From positions 1 to 46,193 of the forward strand of contig JAQUVM010000009.1 of the NCBI GenBank assembly GCA_028693355.1: a stretch of DNA of 46,193 nucleotides, given 5' to 3'. A model generated the notes under the pieces. The model had not been told where the DNA came from, made no database searches, and saw only the letters and a list, made by a program, of their open reading frames with translations. The first letter of the stretch is position 1, and the number at the start of each line of letters is the position of its first letter. This document shows, one piece after another, positions 25,472 through 35,027 of the stretch. This stretch comes from Burkholderiales bacterium (GTDB taxonomy: Bacteria > Pseudomonadota > Gammaproteobacteria > Burkholderiales > UBA11063). A program made the position numbers and the translations under genes.

Positions 25472-25596
25472 TATACTCTTTATCTTTGAATCGTAGGCGT
25501 TGTTATACTTCAAAAAATGCTCCTCATGTACCAAATGTACATTTCGTTGCATTTTTTAAAGTCAGCCTAGCCTACAATTCAAATATTTCGAGTATA
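25472..25596. repeat. ERIC-like 125-bp palindromic intergenic element
   Basis: An imperfect inverted repeat fills most of the phaC-phaA gap. Outer arms TATACTC/GAGTATA (25472-25478, 25590-25596), then TTTGAATCGTAGGC pairing with GCCTACAATTCAAA, then AAAAAATGC with GCATTTTTT, and a central ATGTAC-CAAAT-GTACAT. Symmetry is centred on 25534. Its size, symmetry and position in an intergenic gap are those of ERIC/MITE-type elements. No second copy was noticed in this window. Confidence 0.7.
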
Positions 25597-25660
25597 ATTA
25601 AATTAGTAAATATAATTTTTAGATTAAGTTGTTGATAAATTTTGTAAAAAAGGTGGAATT

Positions 25661-26842
25661 ATGACTAAAGTTGTAGTAGTGGCAGCGAAACGTACTGCTG
25701 TAGGTAATTTCTTAGGTACATTATCAAAAGTTCCAGCTCCTGATTTAGGCGGCGCTGTAATAAAAGCATTGCTTGAAGAAACTGGTGTAAAGCCAGAGCA
25801 AGTTAGTGAAGTTATCTTAGGGCAAGTATTACAAGCTGGGAGTGGACAAAACCCTGCACGTCAATCAGTATTTAAAGGTGGTTTACCAAAAGAAACTCCT
25901 GCATTAACAATTAACCAAGTTTGCGGGTCTGGTTTAAAAGCAGTTGCATTAGCAGCACAAGCTATTAAATCTGGCGATGCTGAGATTGTAATTGCTGGTG
26001 GACAAGAAAACATGTCATTAGCACCTCATTTTGTACCAGGTATGCGTGATGGTTTCAAAATGGGTAATGCATCTATGGTTGATTCTATGGTTAGTGATGC
26101 TTTAACTGATGTATACAATAAATTTCATATGGGTATGACGGCAGAAAATATTGCTGAAAAGTTAAGTATTTCTCGTGAAGAACAAGATGCATTTGCAGCA
26201 GCTTCACAAAATAAAGCAGAAGCAGCACAAAATGCTGGTAAATTTGATACTCAAATAGTACCAATTTCTATTCCTCAAAGAAAAGGTGATCCTATTGTCT
26301 TTGCTAAAGACGAATTTATCAAAGCCGGTGTTACTGCGGATGGATTAGCAAAACTAAAACCTGCATTTAAAAAAGAAGGAAGTGTTACAGCTGGTAATGC
26401 ATCTGGTTTAAATGATGGTGCAGCAGCAGTTATGCTTATGTCAGAAGCTAAAGCAAAAGAACTTGGTTTGACTCCTCTTGCATATTTTGTAGCAAGTAGT
26501 GATGCTGGTTTAGAGCCTGAAACTATGGGACTTGGTCCTGTTCATGCTACTAAAAAAACATTAGCAAAAGCAGGTTGGTCATTAAATGATTTAGATTTAG
26601 TGGAAGCAAATGAAGCATTTGCAGCCCAAGCACTTGGTGTAAACAAAGAGCTAGGTTGGGATGTTAGTAAAGTTAATGTAAATGGCGGTGCAATTTCTAT
26701 TGGACATCCATTAGGTGCATCTGGTTGCCGTATTTTCGTGGATTTATTACATGAAATGAAGCGCCGTGATGCAAAAAAAGGCTTGGCTACGCTATGTATC
26801 GGTGGCGGTATGGGTGTTGCTCTGGCTGTAGAAAGAGTATAA
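25661..26842 (+). CDS. phaA: Acetyl-CoA acetyltransferase (beta-ketothiolase)
   Basis: Condenses two acetyl-CoA to acetoacetyl-CoA, the first step towards PHB. The 393-aa protein has the catalytic set Cys88 ([10 protein letters not shown]), His349 ([14 protein letters not shown]) and Cys379 (LCIGGGMG), the same spacing as Zoogloea thiolase. The start [19 protein letters not shown] follows AAGGTGG. Adjacent phaC supports the PHB role, although it could also work in general acetoacetyl-CoA metabolism. Ferredoxin begins 9 bases after its stop. Confidence 0.95.
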   Translation: MTKVVVVAAKRTAVGNFLGTLSKVPAPDLGGAVIKALLEETGVKPEQVSEVILGQVLQAGSGQNPARQSVFKGGLPKETPALTINQVCGSGLKAVALAAQAIKSGDAEIVIAGGQENMSLAPHFVPGMRDGFKMGNASMVDSMVSDALTDVYNKFHMGMTAENIAEKLSISREEQDAFAAASQNKAEAAQNAGKFDTQIVPISIPQRKGDPIVFAKDEFIKAGVTADGLAKLKPAFKKEGSVTAGNASGLNDGAAAVMLMSEAKAKELGLTPLAYFVASSDAGLEPETMGLGPVHATKKTLAKAGWSLNDLDLVEANEAFAAQALGVNKELGWDVSKVNVNGGAISIGHPLGASGCRIFVDLLHEMKRRDAKKGLATLCIGGGMGVALAVERV

Positions 26843-26851
26843 GGTGTTTTT

Positions 26852-27190
26852 ATGGCTTATGTGATTACTGAATCATGCATCAAATGTAAACATACAGATT
26901 GCGTTGATGTATGTCCTGTTGATTGTTTTCGGGAAGGTCCTAACTTTTTAGTTATTGATCCTGATGAGTGTATTGACTGCACATTATGTGTTGCAGAGTG
27001 CCCAGTCGAAGCAATTTTTGCAGAGGATGAAGTACCTGATGATCAAAAAGTTTTTATTGCTTTAAATGCTGAATTGGCGGTTCACCCAAATTGGAAGCCA
27101 ATTACCGCTAAAAAGCCTTCTCCAGCTGATGCGGGTGAGTGGGAAACTGTAAAAGAAAAATTGCATTTACTTGATCGTAATGGTGCATAA
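26852..27190 (+). CDS. fdxA: Ferredoxin FdxA (7Fe-8S type)
   Basis: A 112-aa electron carrier. The first cluster region reads [18 protein letters not shown], and the second is [12 protein letters not shown], giving one [3Fe-4S] and one [4Fe-4S] cluster as in Azotobacter FdI-type proteins. The N-terminus MAYVITESC and C-terminal extension [13 protein letters not shown] are typical of proteobacterial FdxA. Nine bases after phaA, it is likely on the same transcript, ended by a perfect hairpin. A thiolase-ferredoxin link has no known biochemical meaning. Confidence 0.95.
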   Translation: MAYVITESCIKCKHTDCVDVCPVDCFREGPNFLVIDPDECIDCTLCVAECPVEAIFAEDEVPDDQKVFIALNAELAVHPNWKPITAKKPSPADAGEWETVKEKLHLLDRNGA

Positions 27191-27214
27191 TTTCTAAGTG
27201 AGATTATTAAAGAT

Positions 27215-27244
27215 AAAAGGCATTGATTTTAATCAATGCCTTTT
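27215..27244. terminator. Bidirectional intrinsic terminator
   Basis: A perfect 14-base stem AAAAGGCATTGATT/AATCAATGCCTTTT with a two-base loop, between convergent fdxA and the Ig-like lipoprotein gene. Confidence 0.92.
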
Positions 27245-27252
27245 ATATTAGC

Positions 27253-30200
27253 CTATTTACAATTTTGATTCCAACATGTTCTTATTGAGTCAGAGTTATG
27301 ATATACATTCCAATCGCTGCCAATACGTACATCATTATCATTATCCAAGTTTACACATTTAGCAGTTGGGATAACACTACTTGAATTAGCAGTAGCAGAA
27401 AAAGCTGCTGTAGAGAATTTATTATCTTTTTTCCATATTCCACTATTTCCTGTATAACATAGATATTTCTTACCATTTGTATAAATTGGATATACTATAG
27501 GAAGAGGGCGGTTTCCTGCCTGTGATAAGCTAACTTCATACCAACGAATAGCGTAAGATGTAGTACCCTCACCACGTGCCGTTAAAGCATTAATGATATT
27601 GTATCTACCTTGTTTCTCCAATGCTTCATTATTCATTGCAATTGATTTAGTGTGCTGCCTCGCATCAGTATCTTTTGGATCTCTCATATTATAGTTAGTA
27701 CCAGCAAACTCATCTGAGATATTCATCAATTTGAAAGGTTGACTAAAACTACCAGCATTAGTTTCATAATCAGGATTTCTAATCGCAGCTGTATTACCAT
27801 TTTGGTTTAGATTTGTTAATGGATTAGATATAACGAAATCACCAGCTAATAATGGAGTAAAATAAATTACATTTGTTACAGAGTCCTTTTCAATAGAGCC
27901 ACTACCAAATGTAACTTTCAAATCAACAGGGCACCCATAATCAGTCTTTGCATACTTGTTCCAAGAACAAGTAGTTTTAATGTTATACTTTTTATGTGGC
28001 ATTAAATTTGTCCAAGCAACTTCTTTCAGCGTATTAATGTCAACTAGTTGTATTGAAATTTTTGAGATACCACGTGAAACAGTTACAACTTTACTAGCAT
28101 ATGTTTTACCACCATAAATAATACTAATTGTAGATTGTCCTTGAATTTCTGAAATTAATCTATTATTAGCAGAATCAACTCTTAATACATTAGGATTAGA
28201 AGAATTCACAACTAATGAATTAGTAACGTCATATTTATTGCCATTAATAGTGGCATCTATTTTGTAAGGGCGAGCTTGATCTTCTAATAAGTTATCCGTA
28301 TCTACGTTTAATATAAGCGAACTTATTTGACCAGTTCCAACTTTTACTGGTACATTATGCGTATATTTATCATAAGTAACTGTAACTATGGCATTGCCTG
28401 GATTAACAGCTGTTATATTACACTCTCCAGATATTTTAGCAATGCTTGAGTTTGACGTAGTACATTTTAATTTATCGTTATCCAAAGTTTCTCTGCCACC
28501 ATCCGAGTAGGTTAGTGCTGCTGATATTTGTTTTGAATCACCAATTAAGCCAACCAAGTCTAGTTCTTTTTGATCAATGTCCATACCAGTAACTTCAGCT
28601 GCATCGATATTAATTGATGCTGTTGCTTTATAACCTTTATAATCAACATTAACTTTTGCAACGCCTACTTGCTTAGGAGTAATTACGCCATTACTAGAGA
28701 TTGACATAATATCTGCTGGTGAAATGCTCCAATTTACGTGTTCTTTATCTGAAACTTGAGATGTCTTATTATCTGAATAAGTTGCTTGTAAGTGTAATTC
28801 TTTAGTATCACCAACACGAATAGTATCTGGTAAATCGGAGATTTCTATTGATTTAATAAGTGCAGGCGTTACTTTTATTCCTTTTTCAACAAATTCACCA
28901 CTAGGAAGAGAAACTTTTAATTTTGCTTCTCCTTCATTTTGCGCAATTAGTTTATTATTGATAACACTCAATACACTATTATTACTTGATGTTATAACTG
29001 CTTGAGCTGTAACATCATGAGCTATATTTTTTGCATCGATAGTTCTAACTTTTACTGTTGCATCTGATCCACTATGCATATCATCAGGGGCTTGAACATC
29101 TATTGTGCCCACTATAATTGGCATAGAATAAGATTTAGCATCTTTACCTTCGCCAAACTCTGTAGAAAGTGTTGCATGGCCAGCTTTATGCGTGTGAATA
29201 GCATTATTTTGTACTGAAATAATACTGTCATCGCTACTAGTAATATCTAAATTATTAGTTACATTATAAACGGTTTCTTTGCCGAGTATAGACTTATGAA
29301 TTGCATAAATTTTATATTCTCTTGATGTATTAGGTAATAATCCATCAGTATTTAATTCTGCTTTTATATCAGAAATGTTATCTGTAGTAACTTTGATTGT
29401 TTGCTTATCAGTAAAGTTTTTATACTTAACCATAATTTCAGCACTACCAGTTTTTTTATGATCTACTACTTCAAGTAAGCAATTTTGTGATTCACTAAAC
29501 TTTAATAATTTAGGATTTGATGAACTGCATTCTAACAAGTTGTTATCCAGATCTAAGTGTTCTTTATTTCCTAATGTAGCTTCAGCATTAATTTGAACTT
29601 CATTTGTAATTAAAGCATCAAGTGCTAAATCTTTTGTAGAAATGTGTATTTCTTTAATTGGAGATTGTTCTACTGTAACTGATAATTGTGAAGTTTTATT
29701 TTTATATTCAGCATAAATTATTGCATTTCCTGCTGTGTTTAAATGTAAAGAGCCTTCTTTATCAACGTTTGCAACATTATTATTACTAGAGGTCCATTTG
29801 ATTAAAGAAGAATCAATATAGCGACCTTTTTCACCATCAGTAAAACTTGCATATACTTGAAGTTTAGCTAATTCACCAGCAACGTAATTAATACTGCCAC
29901 TAGATATTGATAATTCTTTAACTTCTGCATGATTTACATGTACATCTGCCATTACAGAGTGATTTAACAAACGATCGAAGTACACAATTTTTGTGTTGCC
30001 TTCTTTATGAGTTGTCATTATACCTGTTTTTGATACTTTAGCAATAGAGTCGTCTTTTTCTCCCCAAGTGCCTGATTTAGTAACATCAAATTTAACATGG
30101 TCTAGACAAATTAATTCTGCTTTTAACTGTGTTGACGTATCTTTAGCTATATCTGAGGGAACATCTAATCTTAAATATCCAGCTCCACCATGTATTAAGC

Positions 30201-30354
30201 ATTTTACTGCAGGAAAATAAGCCTGCGAAGCCACTCCTAAATTACTCTTTGTACTTGTTTCTAAATTATTATTTCCACCACTATTACTATTACATGATGA
30301 CAACGATACTAGCACACCAAGTAATGTGCATATTCTAATATTTTTATTATACAT
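27253..30354 (-). CDS. Large lipoprotein with about eight bacterial Ig-like (BIG_2) repeats
   Basis: A 1033-aa protein with a lipoprotein signal (VLVSLSSC, Cys21). From about residue 60 to 770 it consists of tandem units of roughly 90 residues with the BIG_2 pattern W/C-x-S-S-N-x-x-x-(I/V)-x-x-(I/V), for example IKWTSSNNNVANVDKEG, VNWSISPADIMSISSNGVIT and LKCTTSNSSIAKIS, each ending in a G-x-A-x-(I/V) strand. I count eight. The last 250 residues form a different C-terminal domain with an RxYYNIINALTARGE-like helix (actual RYNIINALTARGEGTTSYA) and cysteines near the end (YLCYTGN, AKCVNLD, RTCWNQNC). Such proteins act as surface adhesins or stalks; the ligand is unknown. The promoter may be the minus-strand TTGTGTTACAAT at 30447-30458. 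Confidence 0.85.
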   Translation of the reverse strand: MYNKNIRICTLLGVLVSLSSCNSNSGGNNNLETSTKSNLGVASQAYFPAVKCLIHGGAGYLRLDVPSDIAKDTSTQLKAELICLDHVKFDVTKSGTWGEKDDSIAKVSKTGIMTTHKEGNTKIVYFDRLLNHSVMADVHVNHAEVKELSISSGSINYVAGELAKLQVYASFTDGEKGRYIDSSLIKWTSSNNNVANVDKEGSLHLNTAGNAIIYAEYKNKTSQLSVTVEQSPIKEIHISTKDLALDALITNEVQINAEATLGNKEHLDLDNNLLECSSSNPKLLKFSESQNCLLEVVDHKKTGSAEIMVKYKNFTDKQTIKVTTDNISDIKAELNTDGLLPNTSREYKIYAIHKSILGKETVYNVTNNLDITSSDDSIISVQNNAIHTHKAGHATLSTEFGEGKDAKSYSMPIIVGTIDVQAPDDMHSGSDATVKVRTIDAKNIAHDVTAQAVITSSNNSVLSVINNKLIAQNEGEAKLKVSLPSGEFVEKGIKVTPALIKSIEISDLPDTIRVGDTKELHLQATYSDNKTSQVSDKEHVNWSISPADIMSISSNGVITPKQVGVAKVNVDYKGYKATASINIDAAEVTGMDIDQKELDLVGLIGDSKQISAALTYSDGGRETLDNDKLKCTTSNSSIAKISGECNITAVNPGNAIVTVTYDKYTHNVPVKVGTGQISSLILNVDTDNLLEDQARPYKIDATINGNKYDVTNSLVVNSSNPNVLRVDSANNRLISEIQGQSTISIIYGGKTYASKVVTVSRGISKISIQLVDINTLKEVAWTNLMPHKKYNIKTTCSWNKYAKTDYGCPVDLKVTFGSGSIEKDSVTNVIYFTPLLAGDFVISNPLTNLNQNGNTAAIRNPDYETNAGSFSQPFKLMNISDEFAGTNYNMRDPKDTDARQHTKSIAMNNEALEKQGRYNIINALTARGEGTTSYAIRWYEVSLSQAGNRPLPIVYPIYTNGKKYLCYTGNSGIWKKDNKFSTAAFSATANSSSVIPTAKCVNLDNDNDVRIGSDWNVYHNSDSIRTCWNQNCK

Positions 30355-30745
30355 AATCTACTTTATTTTCCACCTAAAAACACAAAAATTAAACTATACC
30401 TTATTTTATTTATCCGAATCACGCATTAACTGAATTCCGGGGCGGGATTGTAACACAAGTAAAATTAATATTTATTTAATAGTTATCTGCTTTGCAATGT
30501 AAATGCTATTGTAGGTAATAATAATGAGACTTACTAAGTTAGCTAGAGTACAATTAAGTCTATTTAAATAAATATGTTATGCTGTTACACTATATAAGAT
30601 TTTTGCCACTAATTTAAGATATAATAATTCCAATAAATATAGCTAGAAAATAGCATAAATATTAATGATTCTCTAACATAGGATAATTTTTTAGGTTAGC
30701 TAAAAGATAAATCCAGAATTTATTTATTTTATAAAGGATCTGATT
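30355..30745. other. Divergent intergenic region, 391 bp
   Basis: AT-rich gap between the Ig-like lipoprotein and sodC, with one GC-rich patch (CCGGGGCGGG, 30437-30446) that stands out from the surroundings. No ORF with a ribosome site, no clear palindrome and no consensus promoter for sodC were found; a TATAAT at about 30619 lacks a well-spaced -35. Confidence 0.4.
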
Positions 30746-31258
30746 ATGAAAAAATTACTTATATGTTTAAGTGTGATATTTGCTGCTACGGCATATGCAA
30801 AAACAGTTACTATTCCAATGTCGCTAACTAATGAATCACAAACTAACGTGGGTAATGTAACGGCAACAGATACTAAGTATGGAGTTGAATTTACATTTAA
30901 TTTAAATAATTTAACTCCTGCAATGACAGATGGTGTGCATGGATTCCATGTCCATGAAAATCCATCATGTGAAAGCGCTGGAATGGCAGCAGGTAGTCAT
31001 TTAGATCCTAAAAAAACTAAGCATCATTATGGTCCATATAGTGATGATGGTCATTTAGGTGATTTACCTGCAATTTATATCAATGCAGATGGCACAATTG
31101 CAGCACCAGTAGTTGCACCAAAATTAAAAGTTAAAGATATTTTAGGGCATAGCTTAATGATTCATCATGGTGGCGACAATTATTCTGATGTCCCAGCACC
31201 ATTAGGTGGTGGTGGCAGCCGTATGGTATGTGGGGTGATTCCTGATAGAGCTAAGTAA
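30746..31258 (+). CDS. sodC: Periplasmic Cu/Zn superoxide dismutase
   Basis: Dismutates superoxide in the periplasm. Signal peptide [18 protein letters not shown], cleavage before KTVTI. Copper ligands lie in [12 protein letters not shown], zinc ligands in the [23 protein letters not shown] region, and the last copper His in [10 protein letters not shown]. The two cysteines (PSC and MVCGVI) form the structural disulfide. The C-terminal [12 protein letters not shown] matches bacterial SodC. The length of 170 aa is normal; AAGGA ribosome site. Ends at a strong terminator that marks the left border of the restriction island. Confidence 0.96.
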   Translation: MKKLLICLSVIFAATAYAKTVTIPMSLTNESQTNVGNVTATDTKYGVEFTFNLNNLTPAMTDGVHGFHVHENPSCESAGMAAGSHLDPKKTKHHYGPYSDDGHLGDLPAIYINADGTIAAPVVAPKLKVKDILGHSLMIHHGGDNYSDVPAPLGGGGSRMVCGVIPDRAK

Positions 31259-31277
31259 TCACTAAACAATTTCTAAC

Positions 31278-31329
31278 AAAGAGCTCTCTAATATTTATAT
31301 ATTTTGTAAATATATTATGAGAGCTCTTT
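31278..31329 (+). terminator. Intrinsic terminator after sodC
   Basis: A perfect 11-base stem AAAGAGCTCTC/GAGAGCTCTTT with an AT-rich inner arm and T-run. Confidence 0.88.
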
Positions 31330-31459
31330 TCTTAATTTTAGTTATATTAATTTCGTAAATCAATCTAAATACTAAATTCTGCCAGTATTCATATTGCATG
31401 TTATATATACTATGTTAAATTTATCAATAATATAATTATCAAAATAAAATGTATTATTT

Positions 31460-31488
31460 TTACATTACAACAATGCTTATGATATAAT
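31460..31488 (+). promoter_or_regulatory. Promoter of the restriction-modification operon
   Basis: TTACAT (31460-31465), 17 bases, TATAAT (31483-31488), 19 bases before the half-hsdS start codon at 31508 and its GAGG site. The leader would be only about 13 nt. Confidence 0.6.
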
Positions 31489-31507
31489 ATCTCCAAGTGA
31501 GGTAAAA

Positions 31508-32101
31508 ATGAATATACAACAAAAAATTAAACTGAAAGAATTGGTAGATATCAGGATTGGGTTACCATTAGAGCGTAAGAAAGCTACACTAATAAGTGAA
31601 GAACAATTTGAATATAAATCATTAACTCTAAAATCATTTACGAGTATAAATAGTGTTGACAACTTACCATATGAGACTTTCACCGCCGACTCTGAAATTG
31701 GTGCACAGTATTTTACAAAAGAAAATGATGTAATTATTCGCTTAAGATCGCCTAATAGTGCGATACACATAAATAGTAATAACACAGGGTTGGTAGTATC
31801 ATCACTTATGGCAATTGTGACGAATGTGTATCCTAATATATTAGATAGTAAGTATTTATCATATTATCTAAATTCACAACATGTTGAAAACCAATTAGTT
31901 AAAAATCTTCAAGGTACATCGGTATCAATGGCAAAGAAAAGTGATTTTCTGGAGCTTGAGATAAAGTTATTACCTATAGAAAAACAACAAAAGATAGTTG
32001 CTTATTTAGAAAATGCTAACCAAGAAATTAACTTATTACAAGATTTAATTAACGAAAAAAATAAACTCAAAACTGATATTTTTGAAATACTTATTAAATA
32101 A
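31508..32101 (+). CDS. hsdS: Half-size Type I specificity subunit (single-TRD HsdS)
   Basis: A 197-aa protein with one target-recognition domain and one C-terminal conserved helix. The N-terminus LKELVDIRIGLPLERKK and the middle DVIIRLRSPNSAIHI and GTSVSMAKKSDFLELEIKLL match an HsdS TRD, and EKQQKIVAYLENANQEINLL is the HsdM-contacting coiled helix. Full HsdS proteins contain two such units; half-proteins can dimerise to recognise palindromic split sites. It is the first gene of the operon, with a GAGG site, 16 bases before hsdM. It ends cleanly at a stop with no downstream continuation, so it is probably a real half-subunit rather than a truncation. Confidence 0.78.
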   Translation: MNIQQKIKLKELVDIRIGLPLERKKATLISEEQFEYKSLTLKSFTSINSVDNLPYETFTADSEIGAQYFTKENDVIIRLRSPNSAIHINSNNTGLVVSSLMAIVTNVYPNILDSKYLSYYLNSQHVENQLVKNLQGTSVSMAKKSDFLELEIKLLPIEKQQKIVAYLENANQEINLLQDLINEKNKLKTDIFEILIK

Positions 32102-32117
32102 AGACAAGGATATATAA

Positions 32118-33605
32118 ATGAAAACAACTCAAGATATTATTAATAATGTAGTATGGAAAGCTTGCGATACATTTCGTGGAACGATGGATAGTTCACAATA
32201 TAAAGATTATGTATTAAGTATGCTATTTGTTAAATACCTTTCAGATTTTTATAAAGAAAAATTAGAGCAAATAAGTACAAAATATGAAGGAGATAAAGAA
32301 CGTATAAAGCGTGCATTAGAACGTGAGAAATTTATTCTTGATGACACTTGTACTTTTGAATATTTATTGAGAAATAAAGAAGCTAATAATCTTGGCGAAA
32401 TTATTAATAAAGCTTTAGCTAGAATTGAAGAAGACAATATTGAGAAGCTTGAAGGTATTTTTAGAAATGTTGATTTTAATAGCCGTCAAATGCTGGGTGA
32501 CACCAAAGAACGTAACATGGTATTAAAAAACCTATTGGAAGATTTTAGTAATATTCGATTGGATTTAAGACCTTCACATCTTGATAGTGTTGATATTATT
32601 GGCAATAGCTATGAATATTTGATTGCACATTTTGCTAGTGATGCTGGTAAAAAAGGTGGTGAGTTCTTCACGCCAAGTGAAGTATCTACATTGTTAGCAA
32701 AATTGGTTGCAGCCAAAGAAGGTGACAGAATTTATGATCCAACCTGTGGTTCTGGCTCATTACTAATCAAGGCTGCCAAAGAAGTTGGTAATAGCAATTT
32801 TGCAATTTATGGACAGGAAAAGAATGGACAAACACATTCATTATGCCGTATGAATATGTATTTGCATGAGATAAATGATGCCAAAATTGCGTGGGGAGAT
32901 ACGATTGGTAATCCACTACACTTAGAAGAAAATCATCTAATGAAGTTTGATGTAATTGTAGCTAATCCACCATTTAGTTTAGATAAATGGGGTGCTGAGA
33001 ATGCTCCAGATGATGTATTTAAACGTTTTAGTAACTTTACAATTCCACCTAAAAGTAAAGGTGATTATGCTTTTGTAATTCATATGATTCAAAGTCTGAA
33101 TGAAAATGGTCGCATGGGAGTAGTTTTACCACATGGTGTATTATTCCGTGGGTCAAGCGAAGGTAAAATTCGCCAAAAACTTATTGATGAAAACTTACTT
33201 GATGCTATTATTGGTTTACCATCTAATTTATTTTTTGGCACAGGGATACCTGCGTGCATTCTTATTTTCAAGAAAAACCGTCAGCATAAAGATATAGTAT
33301 TTATTGATGCTAGCCGAGAATTCGATAAAAATAAGAACCAAAATAATTTAACTGATGCACATCTTAATAAAATATTAGATACTTATCATAATCGTCAAGA
33401 AGTTGAAAAATATGCGCATGTTTCAACTCTCGAAGAAATTCAAGAAAATGAATACAATTTAAATATTCCACGTTATGTGGATACTTTTGAAGAAGAGACT
33501 CAGATTGATTTAGAAGCGACTAAAACTAATATTGCAAGGTTAGAAACTGAGCTATCAGAAATCAAAGTTAAGATGAATGGATATCTCAAAGAGTTGGGGT
33601 TATAA
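32118..33605 (+). CDS. hsdM: Type I restriction-modification methyltransferase subunit HsdM
   Basis: Adenine-N6 methyltransferase that forms M2S with HsdS and modifies host DNA. The N-terminal HsdM_N domain includes WKACDTFRGTMDSSQYKDYV; the catalytic domain holds AdoMet motif I DPTCGSG (from Asp207) and motif IV NPPF (Asn283-Phe286), the N6-adenine type. GEFFTPSEVSTLLAKLV is the typical linker. A C-terminal coiled coil (LEATKTNIARLETELSEIK) should bind HsdS. The 495-aa length is normal. rhuM starts one base after the stop. Confidence 0.97.
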   Translation: MKTTQDIINNVVWKACDTFRGTMDSSQYKDYVLSMLFVKYLSDFYKEKLEQISTKYEGDKERIKRALEREKFILDDTCTFEYLLRNKEANNLGEIINKALARIEEDNIEKLEGIFRNVDFNSRQMLGDTKERNMVLKNLLEDFSNIRLDLRPSHLDSVDIIGNSYEYLIAHFASDAGKKGGEFFTPSEVSTLLAKLVAAKEGDRIYDPTCGSGSLLIKAAKEVGNSNFAIYGQEKNGQTHSLCRMNMYLHEINDAKIAWGDTIGNPLHLEENHLMKFDVIVANPPFSLDKWGAENAPDDVFKRFSNFTIPPKSKGDYAFVIHMIQSLNENGRMGVVLPHGVLFRGSSEGKIRQKLIDENLLDAIIGLPSNLFFGTGIPACILIFKKNRQHKDIVFIDASREFDKNKNQNNLTDAHLNKILDTYHNRQEVEKYAHVSTLEEIQENEYNLNIPRYVDTFEEETQIDLEATKTNIARLETELSEIKVKMNGYLKELGL

Positions 33606-33606
33606 G

Positions 33607-34599
33607 ATGAGTGAAATTATTCTGTATAAAACTCCAAATAACGATATAAAATTAGAAGTCTTACTAGAAAATGAGAATATTTGGCTTTCACAACATAAGA
33701 TTGCTGAGTTATTTGACACCACAAAGCAGAATATTAGTCTACATATAAAAAATATATTTGAATGTGGTGAGCTGGATGAAAGTTCAGTTGTCAAGGATTT
33801 CTTGACAACTGCTGCTGATGACAAAAAATATAAAACCAAGCATTACAATCTTGATGCTATTATTTCTATAGGATACCGAGTTAATAGCATCAGCGCGACT
33901 TATTTTAGAATTTGGGCTACCAATATACTTAAAGAGTATATTATTAAAGGATTTGCTATGGATGATGAAAGGCTTAAAAAACCAAATCAACCATTTGGCA
34001 AAGACTACTTTGATGAATGGTTAGCACGCATTCGTGAAATCAGAGCTTCAGAAAAACGTTTCTACCAGAAAATTAAAGAACTCTACACTACAGCTATTGA
34101 CTACGCAAAAGATAGCGATCAAGCTAAGTTATTTTTTAAAAAAGTCCAAAATAAAATGCTTTGGGCTGTAACTGGACATACTGCTGCTGAAATTATTACT
34201 GGTCGTAGTAATCCAGAGCTACCTAATATGGGATTAACTTCTTGGGTTGGTTCAAAAGTTAGAAAGATTGATGTTGATACAGCTAAAAATTATCTTTCAC
34301 AAGAAGAAGTTAATGAACTAAATCGAATAGTAACTATGTACTTAGATTATGCTGAGGACCAAGCAAAGAAACGCAAAACTATCTCTATGGCAGAATGGGA
34401 ACAAAAACTTGATGCATTTTTAAGTTTCAATGATCGTGAGCTACTAACCCATGCAGGAAAAGTAAGAGCCAGCATAGCTAAACAATTAGCCGAAGAACGC
34501 TATGATTTATTTGATAAAAATCGTCAAGATCAAGAACTACAACAAGCTAATGCTGATGATATGGCTGAATTGGAGCAGGTTGCAAAGAAATTAATGTAA
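33607..34599 (+). CDS. RhuM family protein
   Basis: A 330-aa soluble protein matching the RhuM (virulence protein RhuM/Fic-like-locus) family, first named in Salmonella SPI-3. The N-terminal part contains a predicted helix-turn-helix, IWLSQHKIAELFDTTKQNIS, then KHYNLDAIISIGYRVNS and FRIWATNILKEYIIKGFAMD. The centre has REIRASEKRFYQKIKELY and the late part KTISMAEWEQKLDAFLSFN. RhuM genes are frequent passengers inside Type I loci between hsdM and hsdS; their role is unknown. The ATG at 33607 follows directly on hsdM (stop at 33605), so translation is coupled. Confidence 0.9.
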   Translation: MSEIILYKTPNNDIKLEVLLENENIWLSQHKIAELFDTTKQNISLHIKNIFECGELDESSVVKDFLTTAADDKKYKTKHYNLDAIISIGYRVNSISATYFRIWATNILKEYIIKGFAMDDERLKKPNQPFGKDYFDEWLARIREIRASEKRFYQKIKELYTTAIDYAKDSDQAKLFFKKVQNKMLWAVTGHTAAEIITGRSNPELPNMGLTSWVGSKVRKIDVDTAKNYLSQEEVNELNRIVTMYLDYAEDQAKKRKTISMAEWEQKLDAFLSFNDRELLTHAGKVRASIAKQLAEERYDLFDKNRQDQELQQANADDMAELEQVAKKLM

Positions 34600-35027
34600 G
34601 TAGGAATGATGAGCTGCTCAGACCATTTTCGTGAGGTCACGAAAATGGTTATTATAAGATAATTTATTAACCTCACAAGGCAAAATATTTATACTTAACT
34701 AGCAAGTAATAAGGCATGAACTCTTACCATTTTCGCCATTTAGGAAAAATGGTCTAATCATGGGATTATTAAAAATAAGTTCTTCAATGATTAATATATT
34801 ATTTATGTGAAATTTATGATATTGCAAAATGAGTTATCATCAAAATAATTAAGAATCATGATCTTGAGGTCACAGTTTGTGACCCCAAACAAGAGTCGAT
34901 AAGATCATTTAGTTGAAGTCACCGAAATGATCCAAAATATTAAATATGAGAAAAAATATCGAGTTATTTCCAACTAAAATTTGTATTTAATAATAAATGC
35001 AATTATGTAATTAGGAGAAATTAAATA
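34600..35027. other. Palindrome-rich 428-bp gap between rhuM and hsdS
   Basis: No gene, but several hairpins: a perfect 13-base inverted repeat at 34622-34649, a partial copy at 34726-34753 (ACCATTTT/AAAATGGT), GGTCACA-GTT-TGTGACC at 34868-34884 nested in GATCTT/AAGATC, and GATCATTT/AAATGATC at 34903-34932. Three of them share a core like GAGGTCAC or GAAGTCAC. The stretch from 34950 to hsdS is plain AT-rich leader with an AGGAG site for hsdS. Confidence 0.6.
34622..34649. repeat. Perfect 13-bp inverted repeat
   Basis: ACCATTTTCGTGA-GG-TCACGAAAATGGT. A strong hairpin immediately after rhuM without a following T-run, so not a standard terminator; a shortened relative lies about 100 bases on. 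It could be a processing site, a regulator site or a remnant of a mobile repeat. Confidence 0.7.

Noticed and set aside
34622..34649. Intact dinD-like coding remnant
   Set aside because: The DinD-like reading is only about ten residues long, arises on both strands from palindrome symmetry, and stops immediately; it is not enough to call a gene.
34981..35009. Possible promoter (TTGTAT-N17-TATGTA) before hsdS
   Set aside because: Its start point would fall on or after the AGGAG ribosome site of hsdS, leaving no usable leader.
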